A stretch of DNA of 64,000 nt. Origin: CAVPOO01 sp963707015 (GTDB lineage: Bacteria > Pseudomonadota > Gammaproteobacteria > Thiohalobacterales > Thiohalobacteraceae). Below, piece after piece: positions 35,235 to 43,536 of this stretch. The notes under the pieces were generated by a model that did no database searches, was not told the origin of the DNA, and saw nothing but the letters and a program-made list of their open reading frames with translations. Numbering within the stretch: position 1 is the first letter of the stretch; each line of letters opens with the position of its first letter. The stretch is taken from contig CAVPOO010000006.1 of NCBI GenBank assembly GCA_963707015.1, positions 95,741-159,740 on the forward strand, in the 5' to 3' direction. The translations under genes and the position numbers were made by a program.

Positions 35235-36452
35235 TCAGAAGTAATAATCGAACTCCACGCGCAGCGACTGGTCCTTGCGGCGCGAATAGAGGAGATCGCC
35301 GGGCTCGGTGTCAAAGACGCCCCGGATTTCCACCGCGAGCAGCCAGCTTTCTCCGACCCTTCGACTGGCCTCGATGTTGTATGTCTTTGCACCGCCCTCC
35401 AGGTCGGCAATGACACCACCCAGTATCTGCGTGCTCTGGACGTCGTTAAAGGTGAAACGTGTCCCAACAAAGATATCATGCTGAAACACGGTGGCATCCA
35501 GCTCGCCCGAAATGGATGACCGAATCTCATCGTCACGCCCGTCGTAGAGGTATTCCATCAGGGCACCGATTTCCAGCCCGGACGCAAGCGGGCTGAATGT
35601 GTATTCAAACCCGGTATCGATCGCCACGAAGTGCCGCCCCTGCCCGGTGCGCCGGATCCCTTCGAACTTCAGTAACCAGCCACCGGTGGTCAGCTGCGCC
35701 TCCAGGCCCGTCTGATGGATAATGTCGTAACGCGGTCGCAGCTCCACCGCGCCGGCAGCCGTGACGCCCTGAACCAGAACCGGTTCCCGCGACGTGCCGT
35801 AGAAATGCGACAGACCGACATCCCAACCGGCCAGGGACTGGAACCAGCGTGCCGCGAAATCCACATGACTGCGCTTTTTGGATGATTCAAAGATCGGGTC
35901 GCGGACGTTGACCGCAACGGGCAGTCGCGGCCGGCCGTGCCTGCCGGGGAACGTCCGGTCGCGAAACAGCGGCAGCACGAAGATATCGAGCGTTCCCAGT
36001 CCGGGTACCAGTGACAACTTGACCATGGGCTGGCCGAGCTTCTCTTCACCATCCTCGTTTTCGACCAGATCAGTCTGGTTGACGATATCGACCAGGTGCC
36101 GGACCTCGGTCACGCCCCAGAAGACCTTACTGATACCCACCGTGGTTTCCCAGGCTTCACTGACATAGGTGGTGCTGAGCTCGCGGATATCATTATGCGT
36201 CCACCTGGCGTCATGCTGGGCAACACGCTGGAAGGGGATGAAGCGGAAACTCATGGTCCCGTCGTCCGACTCAGCGTAATACTCGGGTTCGGCTACCAGC
36301 GACAGGTAGGTAGTGTGCTGCGCGTCGTCCAGGGGATCCTTCCGGAACGCGAACAACTGGCTGCCCACGTGGCCGGACCATTCACCGGCCTCGACTGCCA
36401 GAAACATCAGTATGCCGGCCGCCCCGGCTATACTCTGATAAATCCGCCTCAC
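35235..36452 (-). CDS. Outer-membrane beta-barrel protein of unknown function
   Basis: 405 residues: a signal peptide (MRRIYQSIAGAAGILMFLAVEA) and alternating hydrophobic strands typical of a barrel (WSGHVGSQLFAFRKDP, YLSLVAEPEYY, TMSFRFIPFQRVAQHDARW), ending in DYYF. I do not recognise a named family beyond a general porin-like form. It lies 227 bp upstream of the Met/His-rich outer-membrane gene on the same strand, so they could be co-transcribed. No transport substrate can be inferred. Confidence 0.75.
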   Translation of the reverse strand: MRRIYQSIAGAAGILMFLAVEAGEWSGHVGSQLFAFRKDPLDDAQHTTYLSLVAEPEYYAESDDGTMSFRFIPFQRVAQHDARWTHNDIRELSTTYVSEAWETTVGISKVFWGVTEVRHLVDIVNQTDLVENEDGEEKLGQPMVKLSLVPGLGTLDIFVLPLFRDRTFPGRHGRPRLPVAVNVRDPIFESSKKRSHVDFAARWFQSLAGWDVGLSHFYGTSREPVLVQGVTAAGAVELRPRYDIIHQTGLEAQLTTGGWLLKFEGIRRTGQGRHFVAIDTGFEYTFSPLASGLEIGALMEYLYDGRDDEIRSSISGELDATVFQHDIFVGTRFTFNDVQSTQILGGVIADLEGGAKTYNIEASRRVGESWLLAVEIRGVFDTEPGDLLYSRRKDQSLRVEFDYYF

Positions 36453-36746
36453 AACGATCTCTTGCCACGTCCTGGTGCCGGATCAGGCTGCCACGGGGCG
36501 CCCGCTTCCAGAACACATGAAATATCTGCCATCATTAACACGACCAGTCTCCAGAGGAGAGGAGCCCGGTGGTTTTGCTGTATGGGCAGGGCTTGTGCGC
36601 TAAACTGATCAGCAATTGAGGCAGCCGCGTCGCGAGCTGTCAAGCCGCTGGCACCCAGAAACGGGAGACATGACCCGGAATCCACCCGCCGGAATTCAGA
36701 ATGGCCCCGCGCATCCCATACGCCTGACTCCCGCACGCCGAATCCC

Positions 36747-37916
36747 ATGCACCCTCCCCCGCCAAAACTGCTGGAAATGATCGCCGAACTGATTGCTGTG
36801 CCCTCCGTCAGCAGCGTGACCCCGGACCTCGATCAAAGCAACCGGGGTGTGATCGACCTGCTGGCCGGGTGGCTCGAGGCTCTCGGTTTCCGCATCGAAA
36901 TACAGCCGGTCGCGCGGCAACCCGAAAAGGCCAACCTCATTGCTGTCCTTGGGAAGGGACCCGCGGGGCTCGTCCTCTCCGGCCACACTGACACCGTGCC
37001 CTTTGATCAGGACGGCTGGCGCTCTGATCCCTTCGTGCTGACGCAGGCCGAGCAGCGGCTCTACGGTCTCGGTACCGCGGACATGAAGGCGTTCTTCGCA
37101 CTCGCCATCGAAGCCGCGCGCCAGTTCCAGGCCAAAGACCTGCAACACGCGCTGATCATACTCGCGACGGCCGACGAGGAAAGCTCCATGTCTGGCGCCA
37201 AGGCGCTGGTGGCAAGCGGTCGACACCTGGGTCGCTATGCAGTCATCGGCGAACCCACCGGGCTGCGGCCGGTCCGCATGCACAAAGGCATCTTTATGGA
37301 TGCCATCCACCTCAGGGGCCGATCGGGGCATTCAAGCGACCCCTCACTGGGCAACAGCGCGCTCGACGGCATGTCTCAGGTACTCGACGAATTGATCAGA
37401 TGGCGTGCCGAGTTGCAGCGCGATCACTGTAACGCCTTATTCAAGGTCCCGTTCCCGACACTCAACCTCGGACATATTCACGGCGGCGATAACCCCAACC
37501 GCATCTGCGCGGAGTGTGAGCTGCACATCGACCTGCGGCCACTTCCCGGAATGGAACTTGCTGAACTGCGAACAGTCATGGCCGAGCGTATTCGTCACCG
37601 GCTTGCCGACAGCGGTCTGGAGATTGCCATCGAACCACTGTTCACCGGCATACCTGCCATGGCAACGCCGGGTGATTCCCCCATCGTGCAGGCCGCCGAG
37701 CGCCTCACGGGACATGCCGCAGAGGCCGTAGCCTTCGCCACCGAGGCACCCTATTTCAACGAACTGGGCATGCAGACGGTGATCCTCGGCCCGGGCGACA
37801 TCGACCAGGCGCATCAGCCGGATGAGTATCTGGCGCTGGATCGGCTGCAACCGACGGTCGATCTCCTGGAAAAGCTGATTGGGGAGTTTTGTGGAAGAGT
37901 GAGGGGTGAGGAGTGA
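36747..37916 (+). CDS. argE: Acetylornithine deacetylase
   Basis: 389 residues, M20 zinc peptidase fold. Metal ligands lie in LSGHTDTVPFDQ (His, Asp), GTADMKAF (Asp) and TADEESSM (Glu catalytic pair), and the dimerisation lid is in the middle part. It removes the acetyl group from N-acetylornithine in the linear arginine pathway. The ArgA that follows fits this linear route. The last five codons (VRGEE) and the TGA stop are in the start of heptamer array 6, a GGAGTGA-type repeat. Confidence 0.93.
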   Translation: MHPPPPKLLEMIAELIAVPSVSSVTPDLDQSNRGVIDLLAGWLEALGFRIEIQPVARQPEKANLIAVLGKGPAGLVLSGHTDTVPFDQDGWRSDPFVLTQAEQRLYGLGTADMKAFFALAIEAARQFQAKDLQHALIILATADEESSMSGAKALVASGRHLGRYAVIGEPTGLRPVRMHKGIFMDAIHLRGRSGHSSDPSLGNSALDGMSQVLDELIRWRAELQRDHCNALFKVPFPTLNLGHIHGGDNPNRICAECELHIDLRPLPGMELAELRTVMAERIRHRLADSGLEIAIEPLFTGIPAMATPGDSPIVQAAERLTGHAAEAVAFATEAPYFNELGMQTVILGPGDIDQAHQPDEYLALDRLQPTVDLLEKLIGEFCGRVRGEE

Positions 37917-38103
37917 GGAGTGAGGAGTGAGGAGTGAGGGGAGTGAGACTTTCTACTGCCGTCACTAAAGATCCACTCAGGGTTCTGGTTATCAAAGAAT
38001 CCAGAATTCAGCACCCAGAAGCCAGAATGTCAGACCCTCCTGCCCCCTGACCCCTGACCCCTCACCTCCCATTCTGTATTCTGTGTGCTGACTCCTGTAT
38101 TCT
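37903..38103 (+). repeat. Heptamer array 6 (purine arm is the longer)
   Basis: Starts with about six GGAGTGA units on the plus strand (37903-37945), then a second purine piece (GAATCCAGAATTCAGCACCC from 38000) and a short pyrimidine arm (ATTCTGTATTCTGTGTGCTG and GACTCCTGTATTCT, 38071-38103). It is the one array here whose longer arm is purine-rich on the plus strand. It lies between argE and argA and gives argE its stop codon. Confidence 0.9.
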
Positions 38104-38133
38104 AATATTATTAACTCCGCCATTTCGCCCGAT

Positions 38134-39465
38134 GTGAAAAAAAAGAACGCACCCCCGGCCAGGACCTTCGTTCAGAGCTTCCGGCATTCGGCCCCCTACA
38201 TCCACGCACATCGTGGCCGGACGTTCATCATCCTGTTCAGCGGGGAGACGGCTGCCAGCAATGAATTCGCCGCGCTGATTCACGACATTGCGCTCCTGCA
38301 CAGCCTGGGAATCCGCCTTGTCCTGGTGCATGGCGCCCGTCCCCAGATCGAGCAAAGGCTGCACGAGAGCCATCTCACGAGCAAGTACGCACAGGACCTG
38401 CGCATCACCGACGACAAGGCACTGGCGGGGGTCAAACAGACCGTCGGCAGTGCGCGTGTCGAGATCGAGGCCCTGCTGTCAATGGGTCTCCCGAATACCC
38501 CAATGTCGGGGGCACATATCCGCGTTACCTCCGGCAATTTCGTGACTGCCCGGCCACTGGGTGTACGGGATGGTGTCGATTTCTGCCACACCGGCGAGGT
38601 CCGGCGTATCGACGGGACAGCGATACGCCAGGCACTCGACGATGGCCAGATCGTGCTGCTTTCACCCCTGGGGTACTCACCGACCGGCGAGGTCTTCAAC
38701 CTCAGGGCCGAGGACGTTGCCACCCATGCGGCCACTGAATTGCGCGCTGACAAGCTGATCCTCTTGCTCGATGAACCAGGCCTCAAGGACTCAAGGCGCC
38801 GCCCGATTCGCCAGTTAACGCTGCCGGATGCAGAACGCATGCTGGTCACCCGGCGCACCTTGCCTGCCGCCATGCAGCATCACCTGGCGAGCGCCATCGA
38901 AGCGGCCCGTCACGGAGTCCGCCGCGTGCATCTGGTCAGCATGGACTCCGAAGGCGCCCTCCTGCAGGAACTCTTCACCCGCGATGGCATTGGCACCCTG
39001 ATCACTGCCGAGACCTACGAAGGCCTGCGGCGGGCGAGTATCGACGATGCGGGGGGGATTCTCGAGTTGATCCAGCCACTGGAGGCGGAGGGAATGCTCG
39101 TGCGCCGGTCCCGCGAATTGCTGGAAATGGAAATCAATCACTTTTCGGTTATCGAACGTGATGGTATGGTGATAGCCTGTGCTGCCATGTACCCCTTCCC
39201 CAAGGAAGGATTTGGCGAGATTGCCTGTCTGGCCGTGCACCCAGACTACCGCAACCACGGGCGAGGTGATGCACTGTTGCAGAGTCTTGAAAACCAGGCG
39301 AGGCACGCGGGCATTGGAACATTGTTTGTCCTGACGACACACACAGCGCACTGGTTTCGTGAACGGGGTTTTCAGCCGGCACAGGTCAGCGACCTACCTC
39401 TCAAGCGGCGCCAGCTGTATAACTATCAGCGCAATTCCAAGGTTTTCGCCAAAGGGCTCGATTAG
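38134..39465 (+). CDS. argA: N-acetylglutamate synthase (ArgA)
   Basis: 443 residues. An amino-acid-kinase domain (about 20-290; LVLVHGARPQIEQRL, GEVFNLRAEDVATHAA) is fused to a C-terminal GNAT acetyltransferase domain (about 300-443; GEIACLAVHPDYRNHGRGDA, GFQPAQVSDLP), the classic ArgA form. It makes N-acetylglutamate, first step of arginine synthesis, and is feedback-inhibited by arginine in relatives. The start is a GTG at 38134; the Shine-Dalgarno is weak and repeat DNA lies 30 bases upstream. argE is just before it and cpdA follows. Confidence 0.95.
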   Translation: MKKKNAPPARTFVQSFRHSAPYIHAHRGRTFIILFSGETAASNEFAALIHDIALLHSLGIRLVLVHGARPQIEQRLHESHLTSKYAQDLRITDDKALAGVKQTVGSARVEIEALLSMGLPNTPMSGAHIRVTSGNFVTARPLGVRDGVDFCHTGEVRRIDGTAIRQALDDGQIVLLSPLGYSPTGEVFNLRAEDVATHAATELRADKLILLLDEPGLKDSRRRPIRQLTLPDAERMLVTRRTLPAAMQHHLASAIEAARHGVRRVHLVSMDSEGALLQELFTRDGIGTLITAETYEGLRRASIDDAGGILELIQPLEAEGMLVRRSRELLEMEINHFSVIERDGMVIACAAMYPFPKEGFGEIACLAVHPDYRNHGRGDALLQSLENQARHAGIGTLFVLTTHTAHWFRERGFQPAQVSDLPLKRRQLYNYQRNSKVFAKGLD

Positions 39466-39501
39466 GAGGTAGCAGACCGGCCCGCGGGAGAATGCACAAG
39501 G

Positions 39502-40311
39502 ATGAAACTGCCCAATACAGATCGAACACTCGAGGTCCTGCAGATCACCGACACGCACCTCTATGCGTCACGCAGTGGGTGCCTGCTGGGTGTCAACACC
39601 GACCAGTCTCTGAATGCAGCGATTCACAGCGTACTCGCGGAGGATCGCTCGCCGGACCTGGTCCTCGCGACCGGCGACCTGGTACACGATGGCTCGGCAG
39701 ATGGCTACCGGCGCATACGCGAGCAATTTCTCCGACTGGCAGCACCCGTTTATTGCCTGCCGGGCAATCATGATGAAGGCACGGCGCTGCGCAACTATCT
39801 GCAGCATGAGTGCGTGAGCTGGCGCGAAAAGGCCTCCTGGGGCAACTGGGTGATCATATTTCTGGACTCGACAATCGCGGGCAGCGATGCGGGCCATCTG
39901 CTCGAATCCGAACTACAGCGCCTCGACAGCACATTGAACGGAGCGCCGAACTCTCACGCGCTGGTCTGCCTGCATCATCAGCCGTTACCGATCGGCAGCC
40001 GGTGGCTGGACAGCATGGCGGTGGATAATCCGGACAGCTTCTTTTCAGTCATTGACCGTCATGCGCAGGTTCGCGGCATTCTTTGGGGACATGTGCACCA
40101 ACGCTACGAGAGCCAGCGACACAATGTGAAGCTGATTGCGACACCCTCGACCTGTATTCAGTTTGCACCCGGCAGTGATGAGTTTGCGGTTGATCCCATC
40201 GCACCCGGCTATCGTTGGCTTAGGCTGCATCCGGACGGCGAGATCGAAACCGAAGTGGTACGGCTGGAAGGGATTCCGCGCGGACTGGAGGTCGCGTCGG
40301 GAGGCTATTGA
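39502..40311 (+). CDS. cpdA: 3',5'-cyclic AMP phosphodiesterase CpdA
   Basis: 269 residues, calcineurin-type metallophosphoesterase. Metal motifs: QITDTHLYA (D-x-H), LATGDLVHDG (GD), LPGNHDEG (GNHD), CLHHQPLP (H), GHVHQRYE (GHxH). Close to the CpdA length and order. It hydrolyses cAMP to AMP. The start is an ATG 36 bases after argA, on the same strand. The 3' side abuts heptamer array 7. Confidence 0.93.
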   Translation: MKLPNTDRTLEVLQITDTHLYASRSGCLLGVNTDQSLNAAIHSVLAEDRSPDLVLATGDLVHDGSADGYRRIREQFLRLAAPVYCLPGNHDEGTALRNYLQHECVSWREKASWGNWVIIFLDSTIAGSDAGHLLESELQRLDSTLNGAPNSHALVCLHHQPLPIGSRWLDSMAVDNPDSFFSVIDRHAQVRGILWGHVHQRYESQRHNVKLIATPSTCIQFAPGSDEFAVDPIAPGYRWLRLHPDGEIETEVVRLEGIPRGLEVASGGY

Positions 40312-40317
40312 TCGAGC

Positions 40318-40492
40318 ATTCAGAAGCCAGGAGTCAGCATCCAGAATGTCCGGCTGAGCACGGCTGGGCGTAATGCACTCAACAGTCCGTATTCCCTATT
40401 CCCTATTCCCTATTCCGTATTCTGTATTCTGTATTCTGGCTTCTGGCTTCTGTCTTCTGTATTCTGTCTTCTGTCTTCTGTCTTCTGCCTTC
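40318..40492 (+). repeat. Heptamer array 7 with left purine arm
   Basis: Purine arm 40318-40350 (CAGAAGCCAGGAGTCAGCAT and on), spacer of about 37 bp, pyrimidine arm 40388-40490 with TATTCCC, TATTCTG, GCTTCTG and TCTTCTG units. It fills the gap between convergent cpdA and gspF and ends next to the gspF stop codon. Confidence 0.95.
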
Positions 40493-41707
40493 TCACTTGA
40501 CAAGCTGATTCAGCTCGAAGATCGGCAGCAGGATGGCGAGCACGATGATGAGCACCATTCCCCCCATCACCACAATCATCAGAGGCTCGAACAGACCCAG
40601 AATGGTCGCGACGAGCGACTCAACCTCACGTTCCTGGTTGGCCGCCGCGCGATCCAGCATCTCTTCAAGCTTGCCGCTCGCCTCACCACTGGCAATCAGG
40701 TGGACCGTCATCGGCGGGAAATAGCCACTCTTTTCCAGCGAACTCGCCAGGCTTGCCCCCTCCCTGACCTTCCGGGCCGCCTCCTCCACTGCGTCACGCA
40801 TGGGCAGATTGGAGATCACAGATGCCGCAATGCGCAGCACCTCGAGCACCGGCACACCGCTGGCCATCAGAATACTGAAGGTGCGGGCAAAGCGTGCTGT
40901 GTTCAGACCGCGCACCAGCCGTGCCACGAGTGGCAGCGATAACAGGGTATGATGCACACGCCGCCGAAACGGCTCCTGCCGCATCAGGTAACCAAACCCG
41001 GCACCCAGCACCACCAGCAAGACCAGAAGCAAAAAGCCATAAGCGCGCAGGAAATCGCTCACCGCGATCAGGGCGCGGGTCAGCAAGGGCAGTTCCTGGC
41101 CGATGTTGGCGAAGACCTGCACCACCTGGGGGACTACATAGACCAGCAGCAGGCTGACTACGCCGATGGCCATGATCGTCAGCATCGCCGGATAGAACAG
41201 CGCAAGCTGAATCTTCTGACGCAGCTGCTGGCGCGACTCGGTGTAATCGGCGAGCCGCTCGAGCACCATATCGAGGTGTCCGGCCTCCTCACCGGCAGAC
41301 ACCGTCGCCCGATAGAGTTCCGGAAAGACATGTGGAAACTCGGCCAGACCGGAGGCCAGCGTGTGTCCTTCCATGACCCGTGAGCGCACGGCAAGCATCA
41401 TGCTCTTCAGCCGCGCCTTGTCGGTCTGCTGGGAGACCGCGCGCAAGGCTTCTTCGAGCGGCAGTCCGGCGCGCACCATGGTCGCCAGTTGCCGTGTCAT
41501 CAGGGCAAGATCTGCGGCACCGACACCGCGTTTCAGTTGAAAAGTACGCCCCGCCCTGACTTCCCGCTCGGAAACCTCCTGCACCGACAGTGGGGTCCAA
41601 TGCTTCTCGCGCAACTGCTGGCGCACCTGGCGCGCAGTGTCCCCCTCGAGAACTCCCTTGAGTTCACGACCGCGGGTATCCAGTGCAGTGTATTCGAAGG
41701 CGCCCAT
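40493..41707 (-). CDS. gspF: Type II secretion inner-membrane platform protein GspF
   Basis: 404 residues: two homologous cytosolic helical domains (about 70-190 and 270-375) alternating with three membrane helices, the final one ending in IIVLAILLPIFELNQLVK. Sequences such as LALMTRQLATMVRAGLPLEEALRA and SILMASGVPVLEVLRIA are the repeated GspF signatures. It forms the core of the assembly platform that the GspE ATPase drives. It is the last gsp gene here and is separated from gspE by a MITE copy; gspG-N are not in the window. Confidence 0.95.
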   Translation of the reverse strand: MGAFEYTALDTRGRELKGVLEGDTARQVRQQLREKHWTPLSVQEVSEREVRAGRTFQLKRGVGAADLALMTRQLATMVRAGLPLEEALRAVSQQTDKARLKSMMLAVRSRVMEGHTLASGLAEFPHVFPELYRATVSAGEEAGHLDMVLERLADYTESRQQLRQKIQLALFYPAMLTIMAIGVVSLLLVYVVPQVVQVFANIGQELPLLTRALIAVSDFLRAYGFLLLVLLVVLGAGFGYLMRQEPFRRRVHHTLLSLPLVARLVRGLNTARFARTFSILMASGVPVLEVLRIAASVISNLPMRDAVEEAARKVREGASLASSLEKSGYFPPMTVHLIASGEASGKLEEMLDRAAANQEREVESLVATILGLFEPLMIVVMGGMVLIIVLAILLPIFELNQLVK

Positions 41708-41737
41708 GCTGTGAGTTTTCGAGATCGGGTTTCTGCT

Positions 41738-41917
41738 AGTGCTTTTTCAAGCTGATGATAACGGATATTATGGCCACGCAGCTCACAGAAAAACAAAGAA
41801 AGAACGAACACCCGTTAGAATTATTTCCGTGTCCTTCCGTGAATTCCGTGGCCCCAAAAAACAAGGGCACTCAGCTGAACTTGTCAGCATCCGTTATTAT
41901 CAGGTTGAAAGAGCACT
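41738..41917 (+). repeat. MITE-like inverted repeat, copy C, between gspE and gspF
   Basis: 180 bp with terminal inverted repeats of about 32 bp: left AGTGCTTTTTCAAGCTGATG then ATAACGGATATT, right the inverse of AGTGCTCTTTCAACCTGATA then ATAACGGATGCT. Inside is the core TGGCCACG ... AATTCCGTGGCC. No open frame of note. This is the best-preserved copy and defines the element. It lies in the 301-bp gap 41708-42008 inside the gsp gene run. Confidence 0.85.
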
Positions 41918-42008
41918 CGCCAGACAGGGGACCACTGGCAAGAAACCCGAGTTGAAGTGATTCTCCTGCTAACCCGTCACCGGCGACCAGCTGCCGGTCG
42001 GCAAACCG

Positions 42009-43532
42009 TCAGTCTTCCCGAGTAACGCGGAACACTTCCTCAATCGTCGTTTTACCCTGGAGAATAATTCGGCGTCCGTCGTTTCGGATACTGGGCGACA
42101 GTGTCCGGGCATATTTTTCGAGTTCTATCTCGCCGGCGCCGTCGTGGATCATGGCGCCCATCTGTTCGTCCATCTCGATAAGCTCATAAATTCCGGTACG
42201 GCCCTGATAACCAAGCTGGTTGCATGTCCGGCAGCCAACTGCTCTGTAGAGCGTCGGTGAACTTTCAGGCGGAAGGTCCAGCGCCTCGCAGTCCGCGGCA
42301 TTTGCGGTGTAGGCCTGCTTGCATTCATCACAGAGCACGCGCACCAACCGCTGGGCGAGAACACCAATGAGACTCGATGACAACAGGAATGCCTCGACAC
42401 CCATGTCACGCAGGCGGGTCACCGCACCGGCGGCGCTGTTGGTGTGCAGTGTCGACAACACAAGGTGTCCCGTGAGGCTGGCCTGCACGGCAATCTCCGC
42501 TGTTTCCAGGTCGCGGATCTCGCCGACCATGACCACGTCCGGATCCTGGCGCAAGATGGCGCGCAATCCGCGCGCAAAACTCATGTCCACCTTGGTGTTG
42601 ACCTGCGTCTGACCGATGCCGTCGAGGAAGTACTCGATCGGGTCTTCCACCGTCATGATGTTGCGGCTCTTGTCATTGAGCCGCGTCAGGACCGCGTACA
42701 GTGTCGTCGTCTTGCCAGATCCCGTCGGCCCGGTGACCAGAATAATCCCGTGCGGCTGATGAATCACCCGATCCATCCCCTTTTCCGTTTCTGCCGCCAT
42801 ACCCAGGTGCTCGAGATTTAGACGCCCCGCTTTTTTGTCGAGCAGACGCAGGACGACACGCTCGCCATGCCCCGAGGGCAGCGTCGAGACACGCACGTCA
42901 ACCGCGCGACCGGCAACCCGCAGCGAAATGCGTCCGTCCTGGGGCAGGCGCTTCTCGGCGATGTCGAGCTTTGCCATTACCTTGATGCGCGACACAATGA
43001 GTGGCGCCAGCACGCGCTGTGGCTGCAACACCTCGCGCAGCACACCATCGACGCGGAACCGCACCACCAGGCGGTTTTCAAAGGTCTCGATGTGGATATC
43101 CGAGGCATTCTCCTTGACAGCCTCGGTAAGCAGCGCATTGATCAAACGGATGATCGGCGCATCGTCCTCGCTCTCCAGCAGGTCCTCGGTCTCCGGCAAC
43201 TGCTCGGCAATACTGAACAGGTCGGTGTCTTCGCCAAGGTCTCCCATCATCTGCATGGCTTCACTGGAACCCTGCTCATAGGCAGCCACCAGCATGCCAT
43301 CGAACAGGTGGTCTTCGACCCGCTCGAGCATAAACGGCTTACCCAGGAAACGCCTCACCTCAGCGAGTGTCTGCGGTGTAATGTCGCCGCGGTAACGCAC
43401 CAGCGGCTGACCGTCACGTTCGCCATCGACAAGCACGCCCTGGCGCTTGGCAAAGGCGAAGCTCGGTCGGAACTTCTGCGGCGCCTCCGCTTCGGGCTCC
43501 AATGCGGCAGCGTCTATGACAGCGTCCTTCAT
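42009..43532 (-). CDS. gspE: Type II secretion ATPase GspE
   Basis: 507 residues. N-terminal domain that binds GspL, then the ATPase with Walker A GPTGSGKTTTLYAVLT, Asp box DPIEYFLDGI, Walker B QDPDVVMVGEIRDLETAEIA, His box HLVLSTLHTNSAAGAV, and the C-terminal tetracysteine metal site (CDECKQAY and CRTCNQLGYQGRTG). It powers pseudopilus assembly. The ATG at 43532 is chosen since it lies one base past the gspD stop region; the frame runs to 43646 only across gspD. Its 3' neighbour gspF is separated by a MITE. Confidence 0.96.
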   Translation of the reverse strand: MKDAVIDAAALEPEAEAPQKFRPSFAFAKRQGVLVDGERDGQPLVRYRGDITPQTLAEVRRFLGKPFMLERVEDHLFDGMLVAAYEQGSSEAMQMMGDLGEDTDLFSIAEQLPETEDLLESEDDAPIIRLINALLTEAVKENASDIHIETFENRLVVRFRVDGVLREVLQPQRVLAPLIVSRIKVMAKLDIAEKRLPQDGRISLRVAGRAVDVRVSTLPSGHGERVVLRLLDKKAGRLNLEHLGMAAETEKGMDRVIHQPHGIILVTGPTGSGKTTTLYAVLTRLNDKSRNIMTVEDPIEYFLDGIGQTQVNTKVDMSFARGLRAILRQDPDVVMVGEIRDLETAEIAVQASLTGHLVLSTLHTNSAAGAVTRLRDMGVEAFLLSSSLIGVLAQRLVRVLCDECKQAYTANAADCEALDLPPESSPTLYRAVGCRTCNQLGYQGRTGIYELIEMDEQMGAMIHDGAGEIELEKYARTLSPSIRNDGRRIILQGKTTIEEVFRVTRED

Positions 43533-43536
43533 ATGT

